From NCBI GenBank assembly GCA_046565505.1, contig JBKHYJ010000061.1:190971-254970 (forward strand): a DNA stretch of 64,000 bases. Direction: 5' to 3'. The position numbers and the translations under genes were made by a program. Positions 17,216 through 25,793 of this stretch are shown here, piece by piece. The notes beneath the pieces were generated by a model, which saw only the letters and a program-made list of their open reading frames with translations, searched no databases and was not told the DNA's origin. Position 1 is the first letter of the stretch. Each line of letters starts with the position of its first letter. Source of the DNA: JBKHYJ01 sp046565505 (lineage in GTDB: Bacteria > Acidobacteriota > Blastocatellia > UBA7656).

Positions 17216-17290
17216 CAGGTCCGTTAGATCTATTCCGCTATTCGGGCTGCTAATACTTACTATGCACGACAACCGCTATGAAAAGCAAAG

Positions 17291-17321
17291 CCCCGAAGCG
17301 CGACCGGCGCGCTGGTCGGGG
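17291..17321 (-). terminator. Intrinsic terminator of the amidase operon
   Basis: GC-rich imperfect hairpin (CCCCGA-AGCGCG paired with CGCGCT-GG-TCGGGG, two-base bulge, 5-base loop). Read on the minus strand it is followed by CTTTGCTTTTC and lies about 70 bp after the amidase stop codon. Confidence 0.6.
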
Positions 17322-17389
17322 TAGAGTCTCGGCCGGCGCGGCGGCGGAAATCAATCCGGCCACGCGGGCATGAGCGCCGCGCCCTTAAT

Positions 17390-18847
17390 TCAAACTGCGG
17401 GCGGGCGGCGCCTGTGCCAGCCGGTCGCCTGCTGATACGCGGCGGCGATTGCGACCAGTTTTGCCTCGCTCCAGACGCGGCCGGTGAATTGGATGCCGGT
17501 CGGGAGGCCGTTCTGCCCGAAGCCATTCGGGACAGAGATGGCCGGTTGGCCGGCGGCGTTGCCCGCGGGAATGACCGCCGGGGGCGGGGCCGGCGGGGCG
17601 CCGGCCGAGGCGGGCGGCCGCGCGCTCAGTTCGGGGTAAGCCTTGTCGAAGTCAACCCCTATCGGGTAGGAGACCGTCGCGCGTGATGGCGCGATTAGCG
17701 CGTCGTAGTCCGCGTACAGATCGTCCAGGGCGCGCTTGATTCTTTCGCGTACTCTCATGGCCTGAAGGTAATCTACGGCCAGCACCATCGAGGACGCGTA
17801 GCCGCCCCACCTGTCGTTCGCCGCGCGCAGCTTCGCGGCGTCGCCGTTGTCTACCAGGTGGCGGAAGGCGCTAGCGCCTTCCGCGGCGACGATCAAGCCG
17901 ACCACCTGCCCGAAGGGCAGATCGGGAAACGCGACCGACTCATCCACGTCGCAAAACTGACGCAGCACCTTTACGGATTCGTCGAAATTCTTCTTCACTT
18001 CAGGTTGCACGTTGCCCGCAGAGCCTTTGATGATGCCCAGGCGAAATCGCCGGCCGCGCCCGCCGCCCGCAGGCTCTGGGTATGCGAATGGCTTCGCCGC
18101 GCTCGTAGGGTCGAGCGGGTCGCGGCCCGCGATTGCGGCGAGCACCAGCCCGCAGTCGTCCGCCGTCCGGCACATCGGCCCCAGCTTATCGAGCGTCCAG
18201 GAGAGCGCCATCGCGCCGTGACGGCTTACGCGGCCATAGGTCGGTCGCAGCCCGGAGATCCCGCAGAAGGCCGAAGGCGTTATGATCGAGCCCGACGTTT
18301 CAGACCCGATGGAGAAGGCCACCAGCCCCGCGGCCGTCGCCGCGCCCGGGCCCGACGACGAGCCGCCCGACCAGAATCCTGTATTCCACGGTGTGCGGCC
18401 CGGCCCTGTGAAAGACGCGTCTGCGTTGTTGTACCCGAAGCCGCCCGCAAGCTCTACCATCGCCAGCTTCGCTACGAGTACTGCGCCCGCCTTCCGCAGC
18501 TTCCCGACGACGGTCGCGTCGTAATCGAACACCTGGTTTTTCAATGGCTCGGCCCCCCAGGTGGTCGGGACGCCCCGGGTCGCTACGAGATCCTTCGCGC
18601 CATAAGGTATTCCGTGCAGCGGCCCGCGGTAACGCCCCTGGTTAATCTCGCGCTCGGCCTGGCGGGCCTCTTTCATCGCGAGGTCGCGCGTGACGGTCAC
18701 GACGGCGCCGTACTTCGCCCCCGCCCTTTCGAGCCTGTCGAGGTAGCCTTCGGCGAGCGCGACGGGAGAAATTTGCCGCGCGCGGATCATAGTCGATAGC
18801 TCGCGCACGGACGAATATAGAATCTCTTCTGTTATCTCTTTTCGCAT
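17390..18847 (-). CDS. Amidase signature family hydrolase
   Basis: Hydrolyses amide bonds with the Ser-cisSer-Lys triad of the amidase signature family. K85 (GIPYGAKDL), cis-serine S164 in the SGGSSSGPG motif and nucleophile S187 in GSETSGSI are visible, with the following FCGISGLRPTYGRVSRHG region. It has 485 residues, the family's normal length. It resembles GatA and bacterial amidases in general, but no GatB or GatC gene is nearby, so a stand-alone amidase on an unknown substrate is more likely than tRNA amidation. It is preceded by a gene for a Tat-signal protein 74 bp upstream and followed by a terminator, making a two-gene operon. Confidence 0.88.
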   Translation of the reverse strand: MRKEITEEILYSSVRELSTMIRARQISPVALAEGYLDRLERAGAKYGAVVTVTRDLAMKEARQAEREINQGRYRGPLHGIPYGAKDLVATRGVPTTWGAEPLKNQVFDYDATVVGKLRKAGAVLVAKLAMVELAGGFGYNNADASFTGPGRTPWNTGFWSGGSSSGPGAATAAGLVAFSIGSETSGSIITPSAFCGISGLRPTYGRVSRHGAMALSWTLDKLGPMCRTADDCGLVLAAIAGRDPLDPTSAAKPFAYPEPAGGGRGRRFRLGIIKGSAGNVQPEVKKNFDESVKVLRQFCDVDESVAFPDLPFGQVVGLIVAAEGASAFRHLVDNGDAAKLRAANDRWGGYASSMVLAVDYLQAMRVRERIKRALDDLYADYDALIAPSRATVSYPIGVDFDKAYPELSARPPASAGAPPAPPPAVIPAGNAAGQPAISVPNGFGQNGLPTGIQFTGRVWSEAKLVAIAAAYQQATGWHRRRPPAV

Positions 18848-18921
18848 GGCTTTTTTTCGGCGATGGCGGACAATCGGCGATGTGTTGTTAACGCTCAGCC
18901 ACCGCGGCGGCCGATTTCCTT

Positions 18922-19347
18922 TTAACGCCGCCTCTGCTTTTCCCGCCCCGGCTCGCCGTCCGGGCGGACTTCGCCTCCGGCGGCCGGCCGCGTTACGTCG
19001 GCGCTGAAGGCAAAGGCAGGCTCATCGCTATTTCGCAGGTCGATTTGTTTCAACCTGTCGGCGTTGCGCAGCGTGCGGTCTATGCTCCGCTTGATCTGCT
19101 CTAAATCATCCTTCTTGAGAAAAGGGTAACGCTGCCGCGCCGCCTCCGTCAGAGCTTCGGCCGCGGGTGCAGGCTCTTGCGCGGCGGCAGGGGCCTCGGG
19201 CGGCCTGGGCCTTGCGGGCGTCGTCTCCTGGGCGGCGACAGGGGCCGCGCGCGACACGAGAGGAGTCGCGGCCATCACGGCCAGCGTCTTTGCGAACTTA
19301 CGCCGCGAGCCGATTAGCTTCTCGCCTTTATCCTTGAGCTTGTTCAC
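18922..19347 (-). CDS. Small Tat-exported protein, unknown function
   Basis: 141 residues beginning with a twin-arginine signal (SRRKFAKTLAV, R15-R16, then VSRAAPVAAQ). The mature part is rich in alanine and proline, then has a short helical segment (RYPFLKKDDLEQIKRSIDRTL) and a charged tail. Not assigned to a named family. It is the first gene behind a strong promoter and lies 74 bp before the amidase, so it may assist that enzyme or act on the same substrate outside the membrane. Confidence 0.75.
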   Translation of the reverse strand: MNKLKDKGEKLIGSRRKFAKTLAVMAATPLVSRAAPVAAQETTPARPRPPEAPAAAQEPAPAAEALTEAARQRYPFLKKDDLEQIKRSIDRTLRNADRLKQIDLRNSDEPAFAFSADVTRPAAGGEVRPDGEPGREKQRRR

Positions 19348-19419
19348 TCGCCCTCCGATCTTTGCTCACCTAACGAACGGCCTGTGATGATTGAAGCATG
19401 AAACAAGGTTGGCCGCGAA

Positions 19420-19448
19420 ATTATTGAATCGCGCAGGCGGTTTGTCAA
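19420..19448 (-). promoter_or_regulatory. Predicted strong promoter of the Tat protein / amidase operon
   Basis: Minus strand: TTGACA (19448-19443), 17-bp spacer, AATAAT (19425-19420). The -35 is perfect and the -10 is 5 of 6. Predicted transcription start about 19413, giving a 66-base leader to the ATG at 19347. Confidence 0.62.
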
Positions 19449-19547
19449 TTGAGAAAGAGTCATCAGGGGCGATGGGCAGCAGAATAGGTAGGCGCCAAAG
19501 AATACGCCGGGGCCTGCGCCTTCATGGGGCGCCGTGGCAGGTGGTTA

Positions 19548-21950
19548 CTATTTCCCGCGGCTGGAATCGTCGCCGCCCGCGGCGGCCCGCCCGCGATTAC
19601 TCTTTTCCCGGCCCTCGCCGCGCTCCAGCCTATAGAAATCGAGCATCACGTCGGTCTGCCCGCGCAGGTCGCGCTGGAGTCGCTCAAGCGCCACCCGTAC
19701 CACGTCGCGGTGGTGCAGCCTTCGGCGTGTCGGGGCCTTGCTCACGTCTAGCCATATCTTATGAATCAGACTTATGTCGTCGTCTGACAAATGCGGCGGG
19801 TGCGCCCCGAGGTAAAAAGTATGCTCGTGGCCGGGGCCGACTATCTTGAAGCACAACTTGCGGCGGGCATTTTCGGGCAGTTGTTCCCATGCCCTGCCCA
19901 ACTGCCGGGCCTGCTCCTGGATGCTTATTTTTGACGACGACCCGGCGACGATCTCCGCGGAATCTAACCGGAGCGCCGTCTGGGCCACCGCGTCCAAAAT
20001 ATTAGTCGATGGTACGACCGCCAGGTGCACGGTCTTCCCATGCCGCTCGGCGAGCGCCACGACCCGCGTGAACAATCGCTGCTCGTAATCGGTAAAAAGG
20101 TTCGCGTCATATAGGTCACGCTCGCCCGCGTCCGGGCCTTGCATCAACCTCACTGTCACCACCACCACGTCGCGCTCTTCCGTAAGCGTCTGCCCCAAGA
20201 CGCGGTCGATGTGCGAGAGCGTGTTGTAGTCCCTGACGGCTACGAGCACGTTCCCCGGCCGGACGCGGACGGTCTCCAGGCTCACGTCCTGCTCGTACTT
20301 GAGCTTGAACTGGTCGAGGGACGCCGCGGACCTGTCGAGGTTCCGACGCGCCATGCGCTCGGAAACCGTGAAGACGGTGAAGAAGGCCAGCGTGAAGGCG
20401 ACTCCGGCGACGGTCGCCACCTCCTTCGTAATCAAGTTTATCCCGGCGATAGAAAACAACAACATGGTGATTACGCCCAGCCCGAGCGGGATCTCGTTGC
20501 CGCCGAGCCGGACGTTGAGCGGCACCTCCCACTCGCGGCGCGATTTGTCTTTGAAGCGCAGCACGACCATCGCCAGCGCCTTGAATGCGAACGACCAGAC
20601 CACGCCGAACGCGTACGCCTCGCCCAGCGCGTAGGTGTTGCCGCGCGAGCTGATGATCGCGATTAGTTGCATTATCACTATCAGGTTGATCATGCGGTGA
20701 GTGGTCCCGTATTTTTTATGCGGGGAGCGGAACCAGCCCGTGAGCACCCCATCTTCCGACACGCGGTTGAGCACGCCATTCGACCCGATGATCGAGGTGT
20801 TAATCGCGCCCGCCAGCATCAGGAACCCGACCACCACGATGAAGGCCTGGAACAACAGCCTCAGCGTCATAGGCCCGGCGAGGTGGACCGCGATGCCGCT
20901 GATGAGATTATCCAGGTACTGCGCCCTCGCCCCGTCCGGGATGATGGCGTAGGCGAAGAAGGATACGAGCGAGGTGAACAGCAGCGAGTAGATGAAGATG
21001 ACCATCCCCGCGCGCATCAGGTTCTTGTGCTTCGGGTATTCAAGCTCGCGGTTAACCTGTGCGAGCGACTCCTCGCCCGACATCGCGAGGAACGAGTGCC
21101 CGAACGCAATCAGGATCCCGATGAGCCCCAGCAGCGGGCCGGCGTGCTTCATAATGCCGTAACGCGGCTCTGGGGCCGCTTGATCGGGCGCGGGCGAATC
21201 GGCCGGGGCCGACTCCTGTGGCAACTCGCGCAACGCGGCAGGCGCGATGGCGGGTACCCACCCGACGGCGTCGCGGTTGAACGTCAGATTTCCCGGCGCG
21301 GGCGGGAGCCTCTGCTTGTCCGGCCGCGTCAATACGGTGAACCCCGACCACAGTATCAGAATTATCACCATCGCGGTCGTCACATACATGATCTTCAGCG
21401 CATCGCCCGACGACTCGTGAAGACCTTTCGTGTTGCGCCGCCAGAAATAGATCGTTATCAAAACGGCGATTGCCGCGGCCAGTAAATTGACCGTCGATGG
21501 GGGCGGGTCCCACGAGCGTCCCAGATAAGTTGACGCCTGTGCGACGAGGCCGACGACGTATTGCCCGGCCGAAACGCCGGAGATCGGCCCGGTAAGAATG
21601 TAATCGAACATCAGTGCCGAGACCGAAAGCTTCGCAAGCGTGCCGCCCATCGCTTCCTTGACCACGCGGTAAACGCCTCCGCGCGTGAACATCGCGCACG
21701 ACTCGACGTAGACGGCGCGCACGGCGTAGGAAAAAAGCATCACGCCTAGGATGAACCACGGGGCGGCCCGACCGACGGCCTTCTCCGCGATGCCGCCCAC
21801 GTAAAAGGCCGACGAACCGAGGTCGTTTAACACGATTGCCGCCGCGCGCCAGAACGAGATGAACGAAAGCATCACGGTCGTGGCTACGACGACCCTGACC
21901 CGGCCCTGACCTGCTGTTGCGACCTGCTGTGGTGGAGTGTCTATTGCCAT
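19548..21950 (-). CDS. APC-superfamily transporter with USP-like cytoplasmic tail (KimA-like architecture)
   Basis: Membrane transporter of 800 residues. The first two thirds form about twelve transmembrane helices of the amino acid-polyamine-organocation fold, including an early DLGSSAFYVGG segment and MFDYILTGPISGVSAGQY, comparable to the VDYILT region of the potassium importer KimA. A long loop sits around 240-300. The C-terminal 220 residues are soluble and look like a universal-stress-protein fold (GNVLVAVRDYNTLSHIDRV; SAEIVAGSSS). MAIDTPP at 21950 is preferred over 21983: GGAGG lies 12 bases before it. It is encoded downstream of a KdpE-like regulator, with a tandem-repeat operator before it. 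Substrate is inferred, possibly K+; amino acids remain possible. Confidence 0.82.
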   Translation of the reverse strand: MAIDTPPQQVATAGQGRVRVVVATTVMLSFISFWRAAAIVLNDLGSSAFYVGGIAEKAVGRAAPWFILGVMLFSYAVRAVYVESCAMFTRGGVYRVVKEAMGGTLAKLSVSALMFDYILTGPISGVSAGQYVVGLVAQASTYLGRSWDPPPSTVNLLAAAIAVLITIYFWRRNTKGLHESSGDALKIMYVTTAMVIILILWSGFTVLTRPDKQRLPPAPGNLTFNRDAVGWVPAIAPAALRELPQESAPADSPAPDQAAPEPRYGIMKHAGPLLGLIGILIAFGHSFLAMSGEESLAQVNRELEYPKHKNLMRAGMVIFIYSLLFTSLVSFFAYAIIPDGARAQYLDNLISGIAVHLAGPMTLRLLFQAFIVVVGFLMLAGAINTSIIGSNGVLNRVSEDGVLTGWFRSPHKKYGTTHRMINLIVIMQLIAIISSRGNTYALGEAYAFGVVWSFAFKALAMVVLRFKDKSRREWEVPLNVRLGGNEIPLGLGVITMLLFSIAGINLITKEVATVAGVAFTLAFFTVFTVSERMARRNLDRSAASLDQFKLKYEQDVSLETVRVRPGNVLVAVRDYNTLSHIDRVLGQTLTEERDVVVVTVRLMQGPDAGERDLYDANLFTDYEQRLFTRVVALAERHGKTVHLAVVPSTNILDAVAQTALRLDSAEIVAGSSSKISIQEQARQLGRAWEQLPENARRKLCFKIVGPGHEHTFYLGAHPPHLSDDDISLIHKIWLDVSKAPTRRRLHHRDVVRVALERLQRDLRGQTDVMLDFYRLERGEGREKSNRGRAAAGGDDSSRGK

Positions 21951-22110
21951 AAACGAATTACGCCTCCGGGGCCGCGCGGTCATCGCTCGCGCAGGTCGGC
22001 CCTGGCGTCGGCGGGCGCGGCGTTTTGTCAGGAATTGAACTGCGCCTGGAAAATGCGGCGGCCATAAGGGGCAAGCGAGACTGGCGGTTCATACGGACTC
22101 TCAAATCACT

Positions 22111-22166
22111 ATATTAGGACCGCGCCCGTAAAGGGGGCATAAAACGTTCATAAAGATTTCGTAAAG
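22111..22166 (-). promoter_or_regulatory. Tandem 11-bp direct repeats plus -10: OmpR/PhoB-type operator-promoter of the APC transporter
   Basis: On the plus strand CGTAAAG (22127), CATAAAA (22138), CATAAAG (22149) and CGTAAAG (22160) repeat with exactly 11-bp spacing, one helical turn. On the minus strand the array ends 10 bp before a -10-like TAATAT (22116-22111), the layout of promoters where the activator site replaces the -35. It lies between the KdpE-like gene (ends 22191) and the transporter gene (starts 21950), giving a predicted leader of about 150 bases. The obvious binder is the adjacent OmpR-family regulator; this is inference. Confidence 0.7.
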
Positions 22167-22190
22167 ATTGTGACGGGCGAGCGCGGCGAG

Positions 22191-22892
22191 TTACGCGCCG
22201 GGATTGAAGCGGTAGCCGATCCACGGCTCTGTCAGAATGTACCTCGGCGCGGCGGGGTCAGGCTCAATTTTCTTTCGCAACTGGCCGACGAAAACGCGCA
22301 GGTATTCCGCCTGCTCTACGTAATTGCCGCCCCAGATGGCGGCCAGCAGCGTGCGATGTGTCAGGACCTTGATGGGGTGGCGGAGGAGGTAAACGAGCAG
22401 GTCGTATTCCTTTGGCGTCAGGTGCACCTCGCGGCCCTGAACGCTCACGCGGCGCGACTCGAGGTCGATGCGGAAGTCACCAGCCTCTAAAACTGCCGAG
22501 TCTGTCTCATCAGCCTGCGGCTCCGGCGCGCGGCGGAGCGCGGCCCGTACACGCGCAAGCAACTCGTCCATGCCGAACGGTTTGGTCACGTAGTCGTCCG
22601 CGCCCGCGTCCAGGGCCTCGACCTTCGTATGCTCTTCGCCCTTGACGGAGAGCACGATTATCGGGACCAGTGACACTGCGCGCAGCCGCCGGCACAGTTC
22701 GATCCCGTCCATGTTCGGCATCGAGAGGTCCGTGATAACGAGGTCGGGGGGCCAATCGCCGAACGTCTCTAACGCGGACTCGCCATCGGCCGCGCTGCGC
22801 ACTTCGTACGCATGCGTCGTCAAGCTCCTGCGCAAGACACGCGTGATTTGCGGCTCGTCATCTACGATCAGTATCCGCGGCCTGTCACTCAT
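22191..22892 (-). CDS. KdpE-like response regulator (OmpR/PhoB family)
   Basis: Receiver domain (1-120; D11-D12 pocket, phospho-acceptor D55 in VITDLSMPNMDG, lysine in DDYVTKPFG) followed by a winged-helix DNA-binding domain (about 135-231: VHLTPKEYDLLVYLL, LLAAIWGGNY, YLRVFVGQLRKKI, GYRF). It has 233 residues, normal for the family. The C-terminal half is closest in appearance to KdpE. The cognate histidine kinase gene is 41 bp upstream. Tandem 11-bp repeats directly after this gene are its likely target, which would make it the activator of the transporter gene. Confidence 0.93.
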   Translation of the reverse strand: MSDRPRILIVDDEPQITRVLRRSLTTHAYEVRSAADGESALETFGDWPPDLVITDLSMPNMDGIELCRRLRAVSLVPIIVLSVKGEEHTKVEALDAGADDYVTKPFGMDELLARVRAALRRAPEPQADETDSAVLEAGDFRIDLESRRVSVQGREVHLTPKEYDLLVYLLRHPIKVLTHRTLLAAIWGGNYVEQAEYLRVFVGQLRKKIEPDPAAPRYILTEPWIGYRFNPGA

Positions 22893-22933
22893 CGTTCGTT
22901 ACGCCGGTTCTGCGGGCGGGCACCGTCGCCTGT

Positions 22934-24139
22934 TCAATCGACCCTGTTAAGGTCCCGCCCCTGAGATTGCTCTACGAAGACCGCATCGTCGCTGACCGGG
23001 AGCGTGAAGGCCACGAGCGTTCCGCGGTTACCGTCCCCATCCTCTACCCAGATGCGCCCGCCATGCGCCTCGACGATTCCGCGCGCGATGGCGAGGCCCA
23101 TCCCCAGGCCGGGCTGGGTCACGGCCGATTCATTATCTTGCGGCGCACGGTAGAATTTATCAAATACGCGTTCGCGCAACTCGGGCCGGATGCCGCGGCC
23201 TTCGTCTTCGACTGCCAGCCGTACCGTCTTACCCCCGGCGCGACTCGCCGTGACGCGGATGCGGCTGCCGGCCCGGGAGTACTTCGCCGCGTTATCAATG
23301 AGCGTGTAAGTGACTTCGGCGATGGCGGGCGCGTCAACGCGCATGAGCGGCAGCCCCTCTTCGAGCGACACCTCGACCAGGTGGCCGCGCGTGATCGGCC
23401 CGGCGCGCTGACAGGCCGTCATAACGATCTCGTCTATCGTACCCCACCGGCAACGCAGCCGCATCTCGCCGGCCTCTATGCGCGCGAGCTCAAGCAGGCT
23501 TTCCACAAATCGGTTCAGGCGGTCCGCCTCCTCGTTTATCACTTCCAACATCTCCCGCTGCCCTTCCGCGTCGGGCGCGGCCCCTTGCTGCGGGCCCGTG
23601 CGCAACTCGTCGAGCAGCGCGGTGGCCGACGCCTTGATCGAGGTGAGCGGCGTGCGCAGGTCGTGCGTCACGGCGTCGAGCAAAGACGATTTCAATTTCT
23701 CGCTCCGCTTGATGGCCTCCGCGAGGCTCGCGCGCTCGAAAGCGTCCTGAAGCTCTTTGTATAGTCGCTCGATCTCGCGCCTGCCGGCCTCCGCCTCTTC
23801 GGCGCGCTGCTTGGCCCGCGCCGAAAGTTGCCCTGCGGTGACGGCGGTCAGAAGAAATGCGGCGAGCGCCACCCAGTTGTCCGGGCCTGTTATCGTGAAC
23901 GTGCCGAGCGGGGGCAGGAAGAAAAAGTTGAAACACAGCATGCCGAGCAGAGAGGCCACGACCGCCGGGCCGGCCCCCCACCTGGTGGCGATGAAGAGCA
24001 CGAACATCAGCAGCGCCAGCGCCACGGTCGTCGAATTTATGTGACTGCCGGGCAGCTTCATTACGGCCATCGCCGTAGCGATGCCGGCCGCCGCTATGAC
24101 GTAGCCGGACTTGCGCCCCCCAAGTATTCTTGCCGACAT
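22934..24139 (-). CDS. KdpD-like membrane histidine kinase (DUF4118, HisKA, HATPase)
   Basis: Sensor kinase of 401 residues. An N-terminal DUF4118 four-helix membrane module (about 12-110, with GPDNWVALAAFLL) as in the core of KdpD is followed by a coiled coil, HisKA with phospho-acceptor H159 (DAVTHDLRTPLTS) and a HATPase domain (N-box LIDNAAKYS, G1 VEDEGRGI, G2 GLGMGLAI). The N-terminal KdpD sensor and USP domains of E. coli KdpD are absent. The start at MSARILGG is preferred over 24256; there is no Shine-Dalgarno sequence, but a perfect TATAAT ends six bases before this ATG. The gene starts 7 bases after the GT39-like stop codon. Confidence 0.88.
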   Translation of the reverse strand: MSARILGGRKSGYVIAAAGIATAMAVMKLPGSHINSTTVALALLMFVLFIATRWGAGPAVVASLLGMLCFNFFFLPPLGTFTITGPDNWVALAAFLLTAVTAGQLSARAKQRAEEAEAGRREIERLYKELQDAFERASLAEAIKRSEKLKSSLLDAVTHDLRTPLTSIKASATALLDELRTGPQQGAAPDAEGQREMLEVINEEADRLNRFVESLLELARIEAGEMRLRCRWGTIDEIVMTACQRAGPITRGHLVEVSLEEGLPLMRVDAPAIAEVTYTLIDNAAKYSRAGSRIRVTASRAGGKTVRLAVEDEGRGIRPELRERVFDKFYRAPQDNESAVTQPGLGMGLAIARGIVEAHGGRIWVEDGDGNRGTLVAFTLPVSDDAVFVEQSQGRDLNRVD

Positions 24140-24145
24140 AGGTAC

Positions 24146-24151
24146 ATTATA
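24146..24151 (-). promoter_or_regulatory. Perfect -10 hexamer directly before the histidine kinase ATG
   Basis: TATAAT (minus strand) overlaps the stop codon of the GT39-like gene and leaves six bases before ATG 24139. If used, transcription would start at or next to the A of the ATG, giving a leaderless mRNA. No clear -35 hexamer. Alternatively the kinase is translated by coupling to the upstream gene. Confidence 0.35.
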
Positions 24152-25793
24152 TGCCTGTAGTGACCGAAGGAGTATTTTTCGGAACGGCGCATGGGCCGGG
24201 CGCCGGGCGCCGTCTACGCTGGGACGGGGCCGCAGGGGCGGGCGGCGGAATCTCAAGCGGCGGCTTGCGCCCCCGGCCCTTCCGATTTTTGTTGATCGCC
24301 GCTTTTATCGCATGCCGGATGGCTGCGCTTAATAAAACCCACGTGAGCGCGGCGAATACGAAAAGGAAATACTGCATCGGCAGCGTGTAGCGAAACTCCG
24401 TGTGCAGGAAAGATTGAAACAAGAAGTAATAGGCCGGCACGGCGGACATGAACAGTGCGCGCCGCCAGCTCGCCGCAAATAAAACCGCCGCGCCCGCGAC
24501 TATGAATAACAGCATGACCTCCTTCGCCACCCGCTGCGCGGCCCTGACCGCCGGCCGCATCCACATCAGCCGCTCTCCCATCGTAAGGCTTGAGTCCCGC
24601 CCGGCCATGACCTCCCACCCGGGTTTGATAGGGGCCGTCCGCTGCTGGGATTCCGCCTCGGAAATTTTATAGACCAGCGGCGCATGTGCGGAATACTTCA
24701 CCATCTCGCGCATCCGCCCGATCATCACCCCCGCGTACCAGACCGGGTTGCGGCTAATGATGTCCAGGCTCCTTGCGACCCTGTCGCGGTCGCGCCGTAT
24801 CCCGTCGGGCGAAGACCATGTCCCGGCGTAGCGCGGGTTGTTGTACAAGACGGCTTCCTGCCGCGCCACCTCGTCGTCTTTAGCCACCGCGCCGAAGCGG
24901 TCGCCGCTGGCGTCGGCTATCCCTTCCCACAGCACTATGCCGACGCCGATGTTTATCGGGACGAACTCGCCATAGACTATGTAGTTGCGGACCGTGATCG
25001 GGGCGATGGCGAGACACGCGGCCGCCACCATGAGCGCGGCGTATTTAATGAAAGGCCCGCGCCGCGCCGTAACCAGCACGAGTATGACGCCGACGAGTAA
25101 AGCGAGCATCATGGCCTGCGACCTCAGCCATGCCGCGAGCCCGAACCACACCCCAGCCGCCGCGCAGGACAACCAGGTCTTGAGGCGGCGCCCGCCCCGG
25201 CGCCCGGCGAGCGCAAGCAAGAGCATGCCCGCCAGCACCGGGAGCGCGGCGAGCGAGTCGGGCAGGATGAAATTCGACGTGTACCCGAGGTGATGAGAGA
25301 TGGCGGCGAGCAGACCTGAAACGATGCCGACCTGCCAGCTCACGACCAGGCCCGCGATAAAAAATATTAAGACGGGCGAAAGAGAGTTGACGCCGTTTTG
25401 CACGAGTTGCACTTTGTAAAAGTCCCTGCCGAAGATACGGTATACCGCGCTCAGAAAGATCGAGTAGCCGGGCGCTTGCGCCAGCCACACAGTTTTTGAA
25501 GGCCTTATGTCGTAAGGGCCGAGAAGCCCTTCGCCCTCAAGGATGCTGGCGGCCCTCTGGTCGTAGGTTTCCGTCAGCCCGCCCATGGGCTGCTCGGTCG
25601 TGTACATCGCGGGCGCGAGGTCAACCGCCTGGAGCGATTTAGTCGCGTAAGAAAGCAGGAATATCAGCAAGGCCGATGCTAGCTTCGTCCGCGGCCCGAT
25701 CGGCGAGCGGCTCCCAATCGCGCGTACCAGCAGGCGCCGAAACTTGTGCGCCCGCCGCCCCGCGCCGCCCGGCTTTGTGACGAAGGCCATCAT
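24147..25793 (-). CDS. Glycosyltransferase family 39-like polytopic membrane protein
   Basis: Membrane enzyme of 548 residues resembling the ArnT/PMT-type GT39/GT-C group, which transfer sugars from polyprenyl-phosphate donors to lipid or protein on the outer face of the inner membrane. About ten to eleven hydrophobic helices; the first large loop carries the acidic motif TYDQRA and the APGYSIFLSAVYRIFGRDF segment typical of the family. The C-terminus is basic and proline-rich. The ATG at 25793 overlaps the stop codon of the lipoprotein gene (ATGA), so the two are translationally coupled. Donor and acceptor are unknown. Confidence 0.78.
   Translation of the reverse strand: MMAFVTKPGGAGRRAHKFRRLLVRAIGSRSPIGPRTKLASALLIFLLSYATKSLQAVDLAPAMYTTEQPMGGLTETYDQRAASILEGEGLLGPYDIRPSKTVWLAQAPGYSIFLSAVYRIFGRDFYKVQLVQNGVNSLSPVLIFFIAGLVVSWQVGIVSGLLAAISHHLGYTSNFILPDSLAALPVLAGMLLLALAGRRGGRRLKTWLSCAAAGVWFGLAAWLRSQAMMLALLVGVILVLVTARRGPFIKYAALMVAAACLAIAPITVRNYIVYGEFVPINIGVGIVLWEGIADASGDRFGAVAKDDEVARQEAVLYNNPRYAGTWSSPDGIRRDRDRVARSLDIISRNPVWYAGVMIGRMREMVKYSAHAPLVYKISEAESQQRTAPIKPGWEVMAGRDSSLTMGERLMWMRPAVRAAQRVAKEVMLLFIVAGAAVLFAASWRRALFMSAVPAYYFLFQSFLHTEFRYTLPMQYFLFVFAALTWVLLSAAIRHAIKAAINKNRKGRGRKPPLEIPPPAPAAPSQRRRRPAPGPCAVPKNTPSVTTGI

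Noticed and set aside
17390..18847. GatA subunit of aminoacyl-tRNA amidotransferase
   Set aside because: Same signature family, but no gatB or gatC nearby and it lies in an operon with a Tat-exported protein.
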